Assembly: GCA_002403375.1 (NCBI GenBank)
Contig: DHHQ01000005.1
Span: 16,041-80,040, forward strand
Source of the DNA: Thiobacillus denitrificans
GTDB lineage: Bacteria > Pseudomonadota > Gammaproteobacteria > Burkholderiales > Thiobacillaceae
DNA: 64,000 nt
Direction of reading: 5' to 3'
Position numbers and translations under genes: made by a program. The notes beneath the pieces are model-generated. The model saw only the letters and a list, made by a program, of their open reading frames with translations, did not search any database and was not told the DNA's origin. Of this stretch, positions 15,576 through 23,573 are shown in pieces; position 1 is the first letter of the stretch, and the number at the start of each line of letters is the position of its first letter.

Positions 15576-16379
15576 ATGAAAATGAAAAGCGTAGCCGCAG
15601 CAATCGCGTCGTTGGGCCTTGTTGCTGCAGTATCTACCCCCGCCCATGCCCTGGAGGTGCTTGACGGTTGGGAGCTCGAGACGACCACCGGGAGCACCGA
15701 CAATATCGGCCGCCTCAATCTCGTGTCCGGAACTGCCACGGTTGAGCAGGAAGTCGACGGGACCGGCAACGTTTTTGTCGGGGCCGCGTTCGCGGAGAGT
15801 GGCACCATCTACTCCATCAGTTATACGGAGGAGAATGTAGTGGGCGCCGGCGACACCGGGGCCCCCCAACTCCTGCACACCATGCTGACAATCTCCTTCT
15901 TCGACGTTGTGGGTGAAGTCACCGCATTGAATGCGACGGGCGGGTTCGAATATACGTTCACGAGCGGTACTTTCAATATCTCCGCTGCTGGTGGGGGAAC
16001 CGCGACCGGGAGCATTATCGGCATCGGCGGCAATGCAGCGAGCACCGATATTGTGGGCGGCATCAACGGCGACTCCACAATACTTGCCACCATCCTGAGT
16101 ACGACGGATATCTTCAATATCTACGACTCCGGTGGTGTCTTGCTCAATGCTGGCTTTGCAAGCGGTGCTTACTTGTTCGAGGCGGTCACCAACAACAACT
16201 TGACCGATCTTCTCGGCACGGGTGCATGCACGTTCGATGCTCAGGCCACTTGCCTGACGTTCTCCGTGGCTTCGGCGGGCGACGCATATATTGTTCAAGT
16301 CCCCGAGCCTGCTACGTTGGGCCTCATCGGCCTCGGCTTGCTTGGCATGGGCTTCGCAGCGCGTAAGCGTAAGGCTTGA
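15576..16379 (+). CDS. PEP-CTERM sorting domain protein
   Basis: The start at 15576 follows a strong GGAG ribosome site. The 267-residue protein has a Sec signal (MKMKSVAAAIASLGLVAAVS, cleavage after AHA) and a secreted body rich in Thr, Gly, Ala and Asn. It has a C-terminal sorting signal: VPEPATLGL, a hydrophobic segment, and the basic tail ARKRKA. Such proteins are cleaved at the C-terminus by the exosortase XrtA and reach the surface or extracellular polymer. The body has no recognisable domain. A sigma-54 promoter and shared box upstream, and the prs regulators nearby, place it in the exosortase regulon. Confidence 0.9.
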   Translation: MKMKSVAAAIASLGLVAAVSTPAHALEVLDGWELETTTGSTDNIGRLNLVSGTATVEQEVDGTGNVFVGAAFAESGTIYSISYTEENVVGAGDTGAPQLLHTMLTISFFDVVGEVTALNATGGFEYTFTSGTFNISAAGGGTATGSIIGIGGNAASTDIVGGINGDSTILATILSTTDIFNIYDSGGVLLNAGFASGAYLFEAVTNNNLTDLLGTGACTFDAQATCLTFSVASAGDAYIVQVPEPATLGLIGLGLLGMGFAARKRKA

Positions 16380-16442
16380 TGCCATTGGGGGTAGCCAGGG
16401 CCTGAATGCGCTGAGCCGGCGCCCCGAGCCTACCCCCAGGGA

Positions 16443-16475
16443 GGGCCCCGTGGAAACACGGGGCCCTTTTCTTTT
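16443..16475 (+). terminator. Terminator of the first PEP-CTERM gene
   Basis: GGGCCCCG and CGGGGCCC form an 8-bp stem around an 8-base TGGAAACA loop, followed by TTTTCTTTT. Confidence 0.85.
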
Positions 16476-16638
16476 GTCGGTCTCGCTCCTCAGGCCGACC
16501 AGGGGTGCATCCTGATACGGCCGGCGCCGAGCAGACGCTTGTCGCCAATTTTTACACTGCCGGGCGTGCGTCGAGGGGGGGCTTCACTGTTACGGGACGG
16601 CTGAATCCGGTAACGCACGTGCCTGGCTTGCTTGATCC

Positions 16639-16657
16639 GGTGTCGAATTTTCTTACA
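16639..16657 (+). promoter_or_regulatory. Candidate PrsR-binding box 2 (PEP-CTERM box)
   Basis: GGTGTCG-N9-ACA, the same pattern and spacing as at 15368-15386. This copy is more palindromic because TCGAC follows at 16658. It lies about 83 bp upstream of the next sigma-54 promoter. Confidence 0.5.
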
Positions 16658-16720
16658 TCGACGCTATCCCCTTGAACGGGTGTGTTGGTAAGTGTCTGTT
16701 ATGTTGGAATAAAAAATGTC

Positions 16721-16736
16721 TGGCATATCGCTTGCT
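16721..16736 (+). promoter_or_regulatory. Sigma-54 promoter of the second PEP-CTERM gene
   Basis: TGGCATA-TCGC-TTGCT, with GG (16722-16723) and GC (16734-16735) 10 bp apart. The match is near perfect, with a full TTGCT -12 element. The start point should be near 16747, leaving a short leader before the ATG at 16793. Confidence 0.75.
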
Positions 16737-16792
16737 TTGATATTCAGCGTGCGGTGCCCGACATGGTGCGCCGGGAATGTGCGGAGAAAATC

Positions 16793-17935
16793 ATGAAGAC
16801 CAAATTACGTAACCTTGCCAGCGCGCTGGTGCTTGCAACGGCGGCTTCCGGCGTGGCGAGCGCGGCGGACTTCGTCCTGCCGACACCGGAAAACAATGTG
16901 AACGCGACCTACGGTACGTATCTGGACGCAACGGGTAATCTGAGGGAGGCGATCCTCATGGACGGCATCCCGATCGCGTTCAAGTACGACGACTTCTGGT
17001 CCTATTCCGGGCATATCCTGGATTCGATCCAGACCGTGAATCCGACGCTGATTCCGGTTGCGGATTTCGGCAACTACGACTTTTCGACCGGCACCGGCGT
17101 GATCCTGGTCAATCTCAGCTCCGTCGCCGGTGGTGCAACCAACCCCTTCGGCCTTCAGGACCCGGTGGACCTGGGGGGGAATGGCGACAACGTCACGGGA
17201 TGGACCTGCGAGTGGGGCGGCGATCCTCAGTGGTGCAACATCTACGGGCAGAACCCCGCGCCCAACTTCAGCTACTCTGACCCGGCCTCCGCGCAAGGGT
17301 CGACGAGTACGGTCGGCGAGCTCCTCGCAGCCCTGCAGAGCCTTAATCCGGACTGGACCATCCCGGTGCTGTATGCCGACTACAACCAGACCGGCGGCGG
17401 CGATTCGCTGTTCATGAGCGCGCAGGTGCGAATCATTGATCCGTCGACCGGCGAAGTCGTCGGGTTCTGGCAGCTCGACTCGCTGACCAACGACACCTGG
17501 GACCAGAACGCGCCGACCTACAACTTCGGCGCCATCACGTTCACCGACGCCGCGACCTGTGCCTCGATCGGGGCTTGGGACCCGCTGACCGGCAAGGGCT
17601 GTGCGGGCGTCACCGACAGCGGCCTGACCTACACCGGTGACCACAACAAGGGGTCGGGCAAGGCGGACTTCTTGGCCTTCGCGCCCGACATGGATCTGTC
17701 GCTGTTCAACCCGAATTTCCTCTGGGTCGCGACGGTCAATCTCGGCTGCACTCCCGTGGGCGTTCCGGACGGCTTGGCCGATACGAACCAGGGCTGCAAC
17801 ACGAACGGCTGGGAGGAGTTCGGTATCATCGGCGGCGTTGGCCCGAGCCGCGTGCCCGAGCCTGGAACGCTCGCGCTGCTCGGCCTCGGTCTCGCTGCCG
17901 CCGGCCTCGGCATGCGTCGCCGCAGCCGCAAGTAG
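16793..17935 (+). CDS. PEP-CTERM sorting domain protein
   Basis: The start chosen (MKTKLRNLASALVLATAASG) lies within the range of a GCGGAGAAAATC ribosome site and gives a clean Sec signal ending in ASAAD. The protein is 380 residues. The mature part has several cysteines in likely pairs (TCEWGGDPQWCN, CASIGAWDPLTGKGC, CTPVGVPDGLADTNQGC). It closes with VPEPGTLALLGLGLAAAG and the basic tail MRRRSRK, a textbook exosortase sorting signal. The body shows no known domain. It shares a sigma-54 promoter and upstream box with the preceding PEP-CTERM gene. Confidence 0.9.
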   Translation: MKTKLRNLASALVLATAASGVASAADFVLPTPENNVNATYGTYLDATGNLREAILMDGIPIAFKYDDFWSYSGHILDSIQTVNPTLIPVADFGNYDFSTGTGVILVNLSSVAGGATNPFGLQDPVDLGGNGDNVTGWTCEWGGDPQWCNIYGQNPAPNFSYSDPASAQGSTSTVGELLAALQSLNPDWTIPVLYADYNQTGGGDSLFMSAQVRIIDPSTGEVVGFWQLDSLTNDTWDQNAPTYNFGAITFTDAATCASIGAWDPLTGKGCAGVTDSGLTYTGDHNKGSGKADFLAFAPDMDLSLFNPNFLWVATVNLGCTPVGVPDGLADTNQGCNTNGWEEFGIIGGVGPSRVPEPGTLALLGLGLAAAGLGMRRRSRK

Positions 17936-17956
17936 TCCGGCGCCAGCATCGCCTCG

Positions 17957-17989
17957 ACGGGCCCGCGTTTGCGGGCCCGTTTTTCTTTT
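17957..17989 (+). terminator. Terminator of the second PEP-CTERM gene
   Basis: ACGGGCCCGC and GCGGGCCCGT form a 10-bp perfect stem with a GTTT loop, followed by TTTTCTTTT. Confidence 0.88.
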
Positions 17990-18341
17990 GGGCGCGATTT
18001 CCTTCAGCGTTCTGGCGGGGCGCCAGGGGCGCGTCGGGCGGCGTCTCGGCCGGCAAGCGTCCGGCCGAAATCCGGCTCGCGCTTCATGCGGCCCACCGTT
18101 CTGCTTACATTCGGGGGCGGGCGGAGGTGCCGCGGGTGAATAGGGGGGGCTGAAAGGGTAGGCATGCTGCCGGGGGCAGGCCGGCGCTGACAACTGGATT
18201 GGCCCCGCATGCGTCGGACCGCGCTGTTGCCATCGCCCGGCGCAGTGGCGACCTGGCGGATGACGCAAGGGCAGGGAGCGGCAACGGAGCCCCGTGGCAC
18301 CGAACCACGACGGCGCGTGCTCGCCGGGGCTCGGTCGGCGC
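17990..18341. other. Non-coding spacer between convergent PEP-CTERM gene and prsT
   Basis: About 350 bp without a supported gene. It contains an 8-bp perfect inverted repeat TCGGCCGG/CCGGCCGA (18046-18068). A second, wider one, GAGCCCCG/CGGGGCTC (18287-18332), sits just past the prsT stop. The second could serve as a T-less terminator for prsT. Nothing else was seen. Confidence 0.5.
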
Positions 18342-21110
18342 CTACAGGCTGGCGAGCAGGGCCTTGGCGGCGTCGATCTCGGCGAATGTCTGGCCGCTCG
18401 CGATCGCCGCCTGCAGTTCCTTCTTCGCCTCGGCGTTCTTGCCGCCGCGCGCCAGCGCCACGCCGTAGTGGTAACGGATGGTGCCCGACTGCGGCACCCT
18501 GCTGGCCGCTTTCGCCAGCAGCGCCGTGGCGCGAGACAGCTCGCCCTGTTCGAGCAGGATCCAGCCGAGCGTGTCCTGTACCCCCGGATGGTCGGGGGCG
18601 AGCTTCAGCGCCTGCTCGGCTGTGGTCAGCGCGCGGACGTCCTTCTCGCGCTGGTAGAGGTTGGCGAGGTTGTTCAGCGCCCTGAAACTGCCGGGGTTGG
18701 ATTTCACGAGCCCCTCGTACAGCGCGATCGCCTCGCGGTTGCGGTGGGCCAGCATGTAGGCCTCGGCCGCGTAGGCGCGCGCGGCGGTGTCCTCGGGATG
18801 GCGTTTAAGCCAGTCGCCGAGCCGCTGGTCGGCGGCCTGGCGGTCGCCCGCGTCCCACAGGGTGCGATGCAGCCGGATCAGGGCGGCCGCCCCCGCGCCT
18901 TTCGCGAGCGCCTGGTCGAGTGCCCTGGCGGCCTCGGGCAGGCGTTTCTGCGCCAGCAGAATGCCGGCCTCGCGCTCGAAGCCGACCGGCGAGTCCGGCT
19001 GCTGCGCCTGGATCTGGCGGGCGATCCGCAGCGCGGCGTCGGGCCGTTTCTCCGCCAGTTCGAGGCGCATCAGGGCGTCCTGCGCCTTGAGGAAGTCGGG
19101 CTTCAACTGCAGCGCCTTGGTCAGGGACTCGCGCGCCGGACCGGGCTGCTTGCCGGCGATCCGGGCGAACGCCAGATGCAGGTGGGCCTCGGGCGAGCGC
19201 GGCGCCTTCTTCGTCAGGCTGGCGAAGGTGGTGATGGCGGCGTCGGTGTCGCCAGTCGCCAGCTGCGTCGTCCCGAGGAGGCCCAGCGCCGGCAGGCTGT
19301 CCGGATTGGCGGTGGCCGTCTCGCGCGCCAGCGCGAGCGCCTTCGGGTTTTCCTTCTTAGCCAGGTGAAGTTGTACCAGGGCGGCGCGCGGCGGGATCGC
19401 CCGCGGGTCGGCCTTGGCGGCTTTCTCGAGCCAGGCCAGCTGGTCCTTCTCGTTCTTCTCCGCGGCGGCGAGTCCGGCCAGCGCCATCATCGCCTTAACG
19501 TTGCCCTTGTCCTGCGCGAGGATCGACTCGAACCGCTTGCGTGCCGCTTCGGGCTTCTGGTCGGCGAGATCCAGCCGGGCAAGATTGGCGGCCGCCGGAT
19601 AGAAGCGGGGCTCGATCGCCAGCGCCTTTTCCAGCGCCTTGCGCGCGCCGCTCCGGTCCTCCTTGCCGATGAGCGCCGCGGCGCGCAGGTTATGGGTGAC
19701 GGGATTGTCGGGCAGCTTCGTTTCGAGCTTGGCGATCGCGTCGAGCGCCTTGTCGTAGTCCTTGTTCCTGAGGTGCAGCATGACCAGCGCGAGGTCGGCC
19801 TGCCCGGCCGTGTCGCTGAGGTCGGCGGCAGCCTCGAGGCCGGCCAGCGCTTCGCCCTCGTCGCCCGCTGCGAGATGGCCCGCCGCCTGGCGGGTGCGGA
19901 TCGCGGCGTTTGCCGGGTCGAGCTCGACGGCGCGGTCGAGGTAGTCCATCGCCTGGGCGTAGTTGCCGCTCCGCAGCTGGGCGTCGCCGGCGATCGCCAG
20001 CAGCCGGGCGTCGTCGGGGTGGCGCGCGAGGCCGGTCTTCACAGTGCCGAGCGCGCTCCTGACGTCACCGCTTTGCAACTGGCTGCCGGCGAGAACCCGG
20101 ATGGCGAGAAGATTGTCGGGGGCCGCACCGAGCACCTTGCCGGCGTAGCTCATGCTCTGTTCGTAATGGCCCAGGCCGTAGCTCGCGGCGGCATAGGCGA
20201 GCATCGTCGGCAGGTGGTTGGGGGCGACTCGCAGCACTTCCTGAAGCGTCGCGCTTGCCTTGTCGAGATTCCCCCGCTGTAGCTCGAGGGTGCCGCGGGC
20301 GTACATGACCTGCACGGACTTGGCGGCGATCTTCTCCGCGGCGCGGACGGCCGCGTCGGCATCGTCGATCTTGCCCTGCTTCAGATGCAGGCTCGCGAGC
20401 GCGAGGTGGGCGCGGAACTGATCGGGGTCGTTCGCGAGGATCTGTCCGTAGACGGCGGCGGCTTCATCGGGCTTGTCGTCGTAGCCGAGAAACGCACCTT
20501 TGATGTAGAGCGCATCGATATGCGCGGGATCCTGCTTCAGCGCGCTGTCGACCAGCTGTTCGGCGCGCTCCGGCTGCCGGTCGATCAGCGCGAGCTTGGC
20601 CTGTGCGAGCAGCAGCGACGGGTGCGTGGGGTTGGCCTGCGCGGCCGCCGCGAGCGAGCGCTCCGCCTCTTCGCGGTTGCCGAGCGACAGCTGGGCCTCG
20701 GCGCGCATCACGTGGAGCCTGGCGAGGGAATCGGCGCCCAGCCCGCTGGCGGGGACTTCCAGGTCGAGGGTCTTCTGCGGCTCGCCCAGCTTGACGTAGA
20801 TCTCGGCGAGCGCCGGGAGCACCGTCTCGTCTGCAGCACCCAGGCTGCGCGCCCGGCTCAGCTCCTTCTCGGCGTCGGGGTAGGCGGCGGTTCTGAACAG
20901 CACCTCGCCCAGCAGCTGCCGCGCGTCGCGGTTGTCGGGCTGCGCCTGCAGCACCGACTTCAGCTCGATGACGGCGGCCCGGTAATCGCGCTTCTGTACC
21001 AGCTGCTGGGCGTTCTCGAAATGCTGTTCCGGCGTCTTTCCGCATCCTGCCAGCGTCAGCGCCAGGGCGACGGCGAGTGCCGTGCGGTTGAGGGGGCTAA
21101 GCGTGTTCAT
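18342..21110 (-). CDS. prsT: XrtA/PEP-CTERM system TPR-repeat lipoprotein PrsT
   Basis: The 922-residue protein starts with a lipoprotein signal (ALALTLAGC, cysteine about residue 23). It consists of some twenty tetratricopeptide repeats, seen as recurrent A...G....A...L...A...P patterns (for example QKRDYRAAVIELKSVLQAQP and LGHYEQSMSYAGKVLGAAP). This length and composition match PrsT of exosortase-A systems, thought to act as a scaffold in polysaccharide or protein export. Its neighbours prsR, prsK and the TIGR03013 glycosyltransferase belong to the same system. It is divergent from the LolA-like gene. Confidence 0.88.
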   Translation of the reverse strand: MNTLSPLNRTALAVALALTLAGCGKTPEQHFENAQQLVQKRDYRAAVIELKSVLQAQPDNRDARQLLGEVLFRTAAYPDAEKELSRARSLGAADETVLPALAEIYVKLGEPQKTLDLEVPASGLGADSLARLHVMRAEAQLSLGNREEAERSLAAAAQANPTHPSLLLAQAKLALIDRQPERAEQLVDSALKQDPAHIDALYIKGAFLGYDDKPDEAAAVYGQILANDPDQFRAHLALASLHLKQGKIDDADAAVRAAEKIAAKSVQVMYARGTLELQRGNLDKASATLQEVLRVAPNHLPTMLAYAAASYGLGHYEQSMSYAGKVLGAAPDNLLAIRVLAGSQLQSGDVRSALGTVKTGLARHPDDARLLAIAGDAQLRSGNYAQAMDYLDRAVELDPANAAIRTRQAAGHLAAGDEGEALAGLEAAADLSDTAGQADLALVMLHLRNKDYDKALDAIAKLETKLPDNPVTHNLRAAALIGKEDRSGARKALEKALAIEPRFYPAAANLARLDLADQKPEAARKRFESILAQDKGNVKAMMALAGLAAAEKNEKDQLAWLEKAAKADPRAIPPRAALVQLHLAKKENPKALALARETATANPDSLPALGLLGTTQLATGDTDAAITTFASLTKKAPRSPEAHLHLAFARIAGKQPGPARESLTKALQLKPDFLKAQDALMRLELAEKRPDAALRIARQIQAQQPDSPVGFEREAGILLAQKRLPEAARALDQALAKGAGAAALIRLHRTLWDAGDRQAADQRLGDWLKRHPEDTAARAYAAEAYMLAHRNREAIALYEGLVKSNPGSFRALNNLANLYQREKDVRALTTAEQALKLAPDHPGVQDTLGWILLEQGELSRATALLAKAASRVPQSGTIRYHYGVALARGGKNAEAKKELQAAIASGQTFAEIDAAKALLASL

Positions 21111-21285
21111 GTGCGTTCCGTTCCTGCGTGGGGTTGGTGGGCGCCTTGCCGGGCCGACAGGCGTGTCGTGAGCGCCGCCGCGGAAAGCGTTTCCCGCAGG
21201 GATGACTATAGTCCGATGAAAGGGCTTTGCTCATGAGCGAAGTGTTGTATTGTTGGCCGCGGTGCGGATTAACCGACAGTTTTCC

Positions 21286-22167
21286 ATGCATGCATTCCGA
21301 AATGACGCTGTGCGATCCCGGTCACGACGCACGCATCCGGTGTTCGAGCAAATCCTGAGCCAGCGGTTTCGCGAGACGATCGCGCTGCTGCTGATCGTGC
21401 TGTGCGGCCTCGGCCTCGCGGCGCCGGCGCAGGCCGACGAGGCCGCCGATCTCGCGCAGCGCGTCCACGACCGCCCCAACGGCCGTGACCTCACCACGCT
21501 GGGCCGCATGGTGCTGACCGAGAAGGGCCATGAACCGCGCATCCGGGAGATCGTCACCTACCGCCTCGACAAGTCGGGCGGGGAGACCGCCAACCTGATC
21601 CGCTTCCTCGCGCCCGACGACATCGCCGGAACCGGTCTGCTCAGCGCCGACAAGGCCGACGGCAGTACCGACCAGTGGCTCTATCTGCCCGCGCTCGACC
21701 GGGTGCGGCGCATTTCCAGCGACCGCAAGGGCGGGCGCTTCGTCGGCTCCGACCTGTATTTCGAGGACCTGCAGGAGCGCAAGCCGGCCAGGGACCGTCA
21801 CCGCCTGATCGGCCGGCAGACCGAGAACGGCATCGTCTGCGAGGTGCTCGAGAGCGTTCCGCTCGATGCCAAGGATTCGGTCTACAGCAAGCGCATCAGC
21901 TGGATCGACCCCGACACGGCGATCGCGCAGCGCGTCGACTATTTCGAGAAGGGCGCGGCCACCCCGAGCAAACGCTGGCTGCTGCGCGCCAAGAAGCGCA
22001 ACCAGGGCTACTGGACGCTGACCGACAGCCGCATGATCGACCTCAAGAGCGGCCACGAGACGCGCATGGTGGTCGACATGGCCCTGTACGACCAGAAACT
22101 GCCTGCGAAGCTGTTCACCTCGCAGGCGCTCGCCGACGAAAGCCTGGAATCGGAGTACCGCCCGTGA
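21286..22167 (+). CDS. LolA-like outer-membrane lipoprotein-sorting family protein
   Basis: The 293-residue protein, from an ATG at 21286, has a hydrophobic export segment (ETIALLLIVLCGLGLAAPAQA) preceded by an unusually long basic N-region. A LolA/DUF1329-like beta-rich domain follows, with RIREIVTYRLDK, DIAGTGLLS, QWLYLPALDRVRRISS and GSDLYFEDLQE. These segments mark the family that accompanies RND/MMPL exporters and is thought to shuttle lipids through the periplasm. Its stop codon overlaps the GTG start of the beta-barrel gene, and an MMPL transporter follows. The cargo is unknown. The start is uncertain, since a GTG at 21341 would trim the N-region. Confidence 0.78.
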   Translation: MHAFRNDAVRSRSRRTHPVFEQILSQRFRETIALLLIVLCGLGLAAPAQADEAADLAQRVHDRPNGRDLTTLGRMVLTEKGHEPRIREIVTYRLDKSGGETANLIRFLAPDDIAGTGLLSADKADGSTDQWLYLPALDRVRRISSDRKGGRFVGSDLYFEDLQERKPARDRHRLIGRQTENGIVCEVLESVPLDAKDSVYSKRISWIDPDTAIAQRVDYFEKGAATPSKRWLLRAKKRNQGYWTLTDSRMIDLKSGHETRMVVDMALYDQKLPAKLFTSQALADESLESEYRP

Positions 22168-23519
22168 AGACACTCTTGCTGACCCTGGGACTCGCGCTCG
22201 CCGCCCTTCCTGTTCAGGCCGCCGACGACCTGCCGCCGCCGCGGGCGACGGCAGGAGACGCCGCCGACGATCTGCCGCCGCCTGCCGCGCGCAGCCGTCC
22301 GGCGACCGCGCGCGGCTTCCGGCCGTCGCTCAAGTACGGCGTCGACGACCTGCTGCTGGAAGCCGGTGCGCTGCCCGATGCGCCCGAGGCCGACAGCTAC
22401 TCGACGCTGCGCGCGAGCGCCTACGTGCTGTGGCAGCCGAGCCGCGAATGGGAGCTGCGCGCGGGCGCGCGGCTCGACGGCATGACGCAGCAGGGCGGCT
22501 CCGCCGACCACGACGAGCTGCTCGCCGACTACACCGACACCTACGTGCGCTACCGGCGCGGCGACGCCCGCGTCACGCTGGGCGCGCAGACGATCGTCTG
22601 GGGGCGCGCCGACGAGATTCCGCTGGCCGACCGCGTCAGCCGCGTCGACCTCACGCGCTTCGTGCTCGACGACCTGCCCGACCGCCGCCGGGCGCAGCTC
22701 GCCGCGCGCTGGGAGCAGGGCTTCGGCGACTACAAGCTCGACGCGGTGTGGCTGCCGCTGTTCCGCGCCGCGCAACTGCCGGATTCGGCCAGCGTCTGGA
22801 GTCCGATGAACCTGCGCTCGGGCGAGATCATCGGCATCGCCCCCAGCCCGGCGCTCGCCGCCTTCGTGGGGAGCGCCCGCATCGACGAGGACGAGCACGG
22901 CAGCGGCGGGGGTGCCGTTCGCCTGACGCGCACCGGCGAGCCGTTCGACTTCGGCGTCACGCTGGCGCGCACCCGGCAGTCGCTGCCGTATTACCGGGTC
23001 GGGCTCGCCGACGCGACGCTGACCGCGGTCCATCCCTTCAACAGCTTCGCCGGTGCCGACTTCGAGCTGGTGCGGGGCGGCGTCACCTGGCGGATGGAGC
23101 TCGGCTACACCGACGGCGTGCCGGTGACGCTCGCCAGCACCGCGATGGACAGCACCCAGGCGCTCGACTGGATCGGCGCGCTGGAATTCTTCCCCGGCGG
23201 CGGCGATACCCGGGTCAACCTGCAGCTCGCCGCCCACGCGCTGCAGACCGACCGCAGCATCCTCGAGCTGAAGGAGTACTACGGCGCCAACGGCGAGATC
23301 GAGACGAGCTTCGGGCAGGGACGCTGGAAAGCCGGCGCGCGTTTCTCCGTCGGGCTGAACGTCGACGACGTCTACCTCGGTCCTAAGCTGAGCTACGTCG
23401 GCTGGGAGCCGCACGAGCTGTACCTCGCGGCCCACTATTTCGACGGCGAGGCACGCACCCTCGGCGGCTTCCACGAGGATCACTCGCTGGTCACGCTGGG
23501 CCTGCGCACCCGGTTCTGA
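22164..23519 (+). CDS. Outer-membrane beta-barrel protein (DUF1302-like)
   Basis: The GTG start overlaps the preceding stop (GTGA), indicating coupled translation. The 451-residue protein has a Sec signal (MKTLLLTLGLALAALPVQAA) and a short duplicated DDLPPP motif (residues 21-26 and 36-41). Many alternating amphipathic beta strands follow, ending in VTLGLRTRF with the C-terminal phenylalanine typical of barrels inserted by BamA. VYLGPKLSYVGW and TIVWGRADEIPLADRVSRVD resemble DUF1302-type porin-like proteins. It would be the outer-membrane partner of the LolA-like and MMPL proteins encoded on either side. Confidence 0.75.
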   Translation: MKTLLLTLGLALAALPVQAADDLPPPRATAGDAADDLPPPAARSRPATARGFRPSLKYGVDDLLLEAGALPDAPEADSYSTLRASAYVLWQPSREWELRAGARLDGMTQQGGSADHDELLADYTDTYVRYRRGDARVTLGAQTIVWGRADEIPLADRVSRVDLTRFVLDDLPDRRRAQLAARWEQGFGDYKLDAVWLPLFRAAQLPDSASVWSPMNLRSGEIIGIAPSPALAAFVGSARIDEDEHGSGGGAVRLTRTGEPFDFGVTLARTRQSLPYYRVGLADATLTAVHPFNSFAGADFELVRGGVTWRMELGYTDGVPVTLASTAMDSTQALDWIGALEFFPGGGDTRVNLQLAAHALQTDRSILELKEYYGANGEIETSFGQGRWKAGARFSVGLNVDDVYLGPKLSYVGWEPHELYLAAHYFDGEARTLGGFHEDHSLVTLGLRTRF

Positions 23520-23573
23520 CCGGATGCCGCCGTGGCCGTGTTCCTGCAGCAGCGAAGCAGGCCCGCCTGAACG

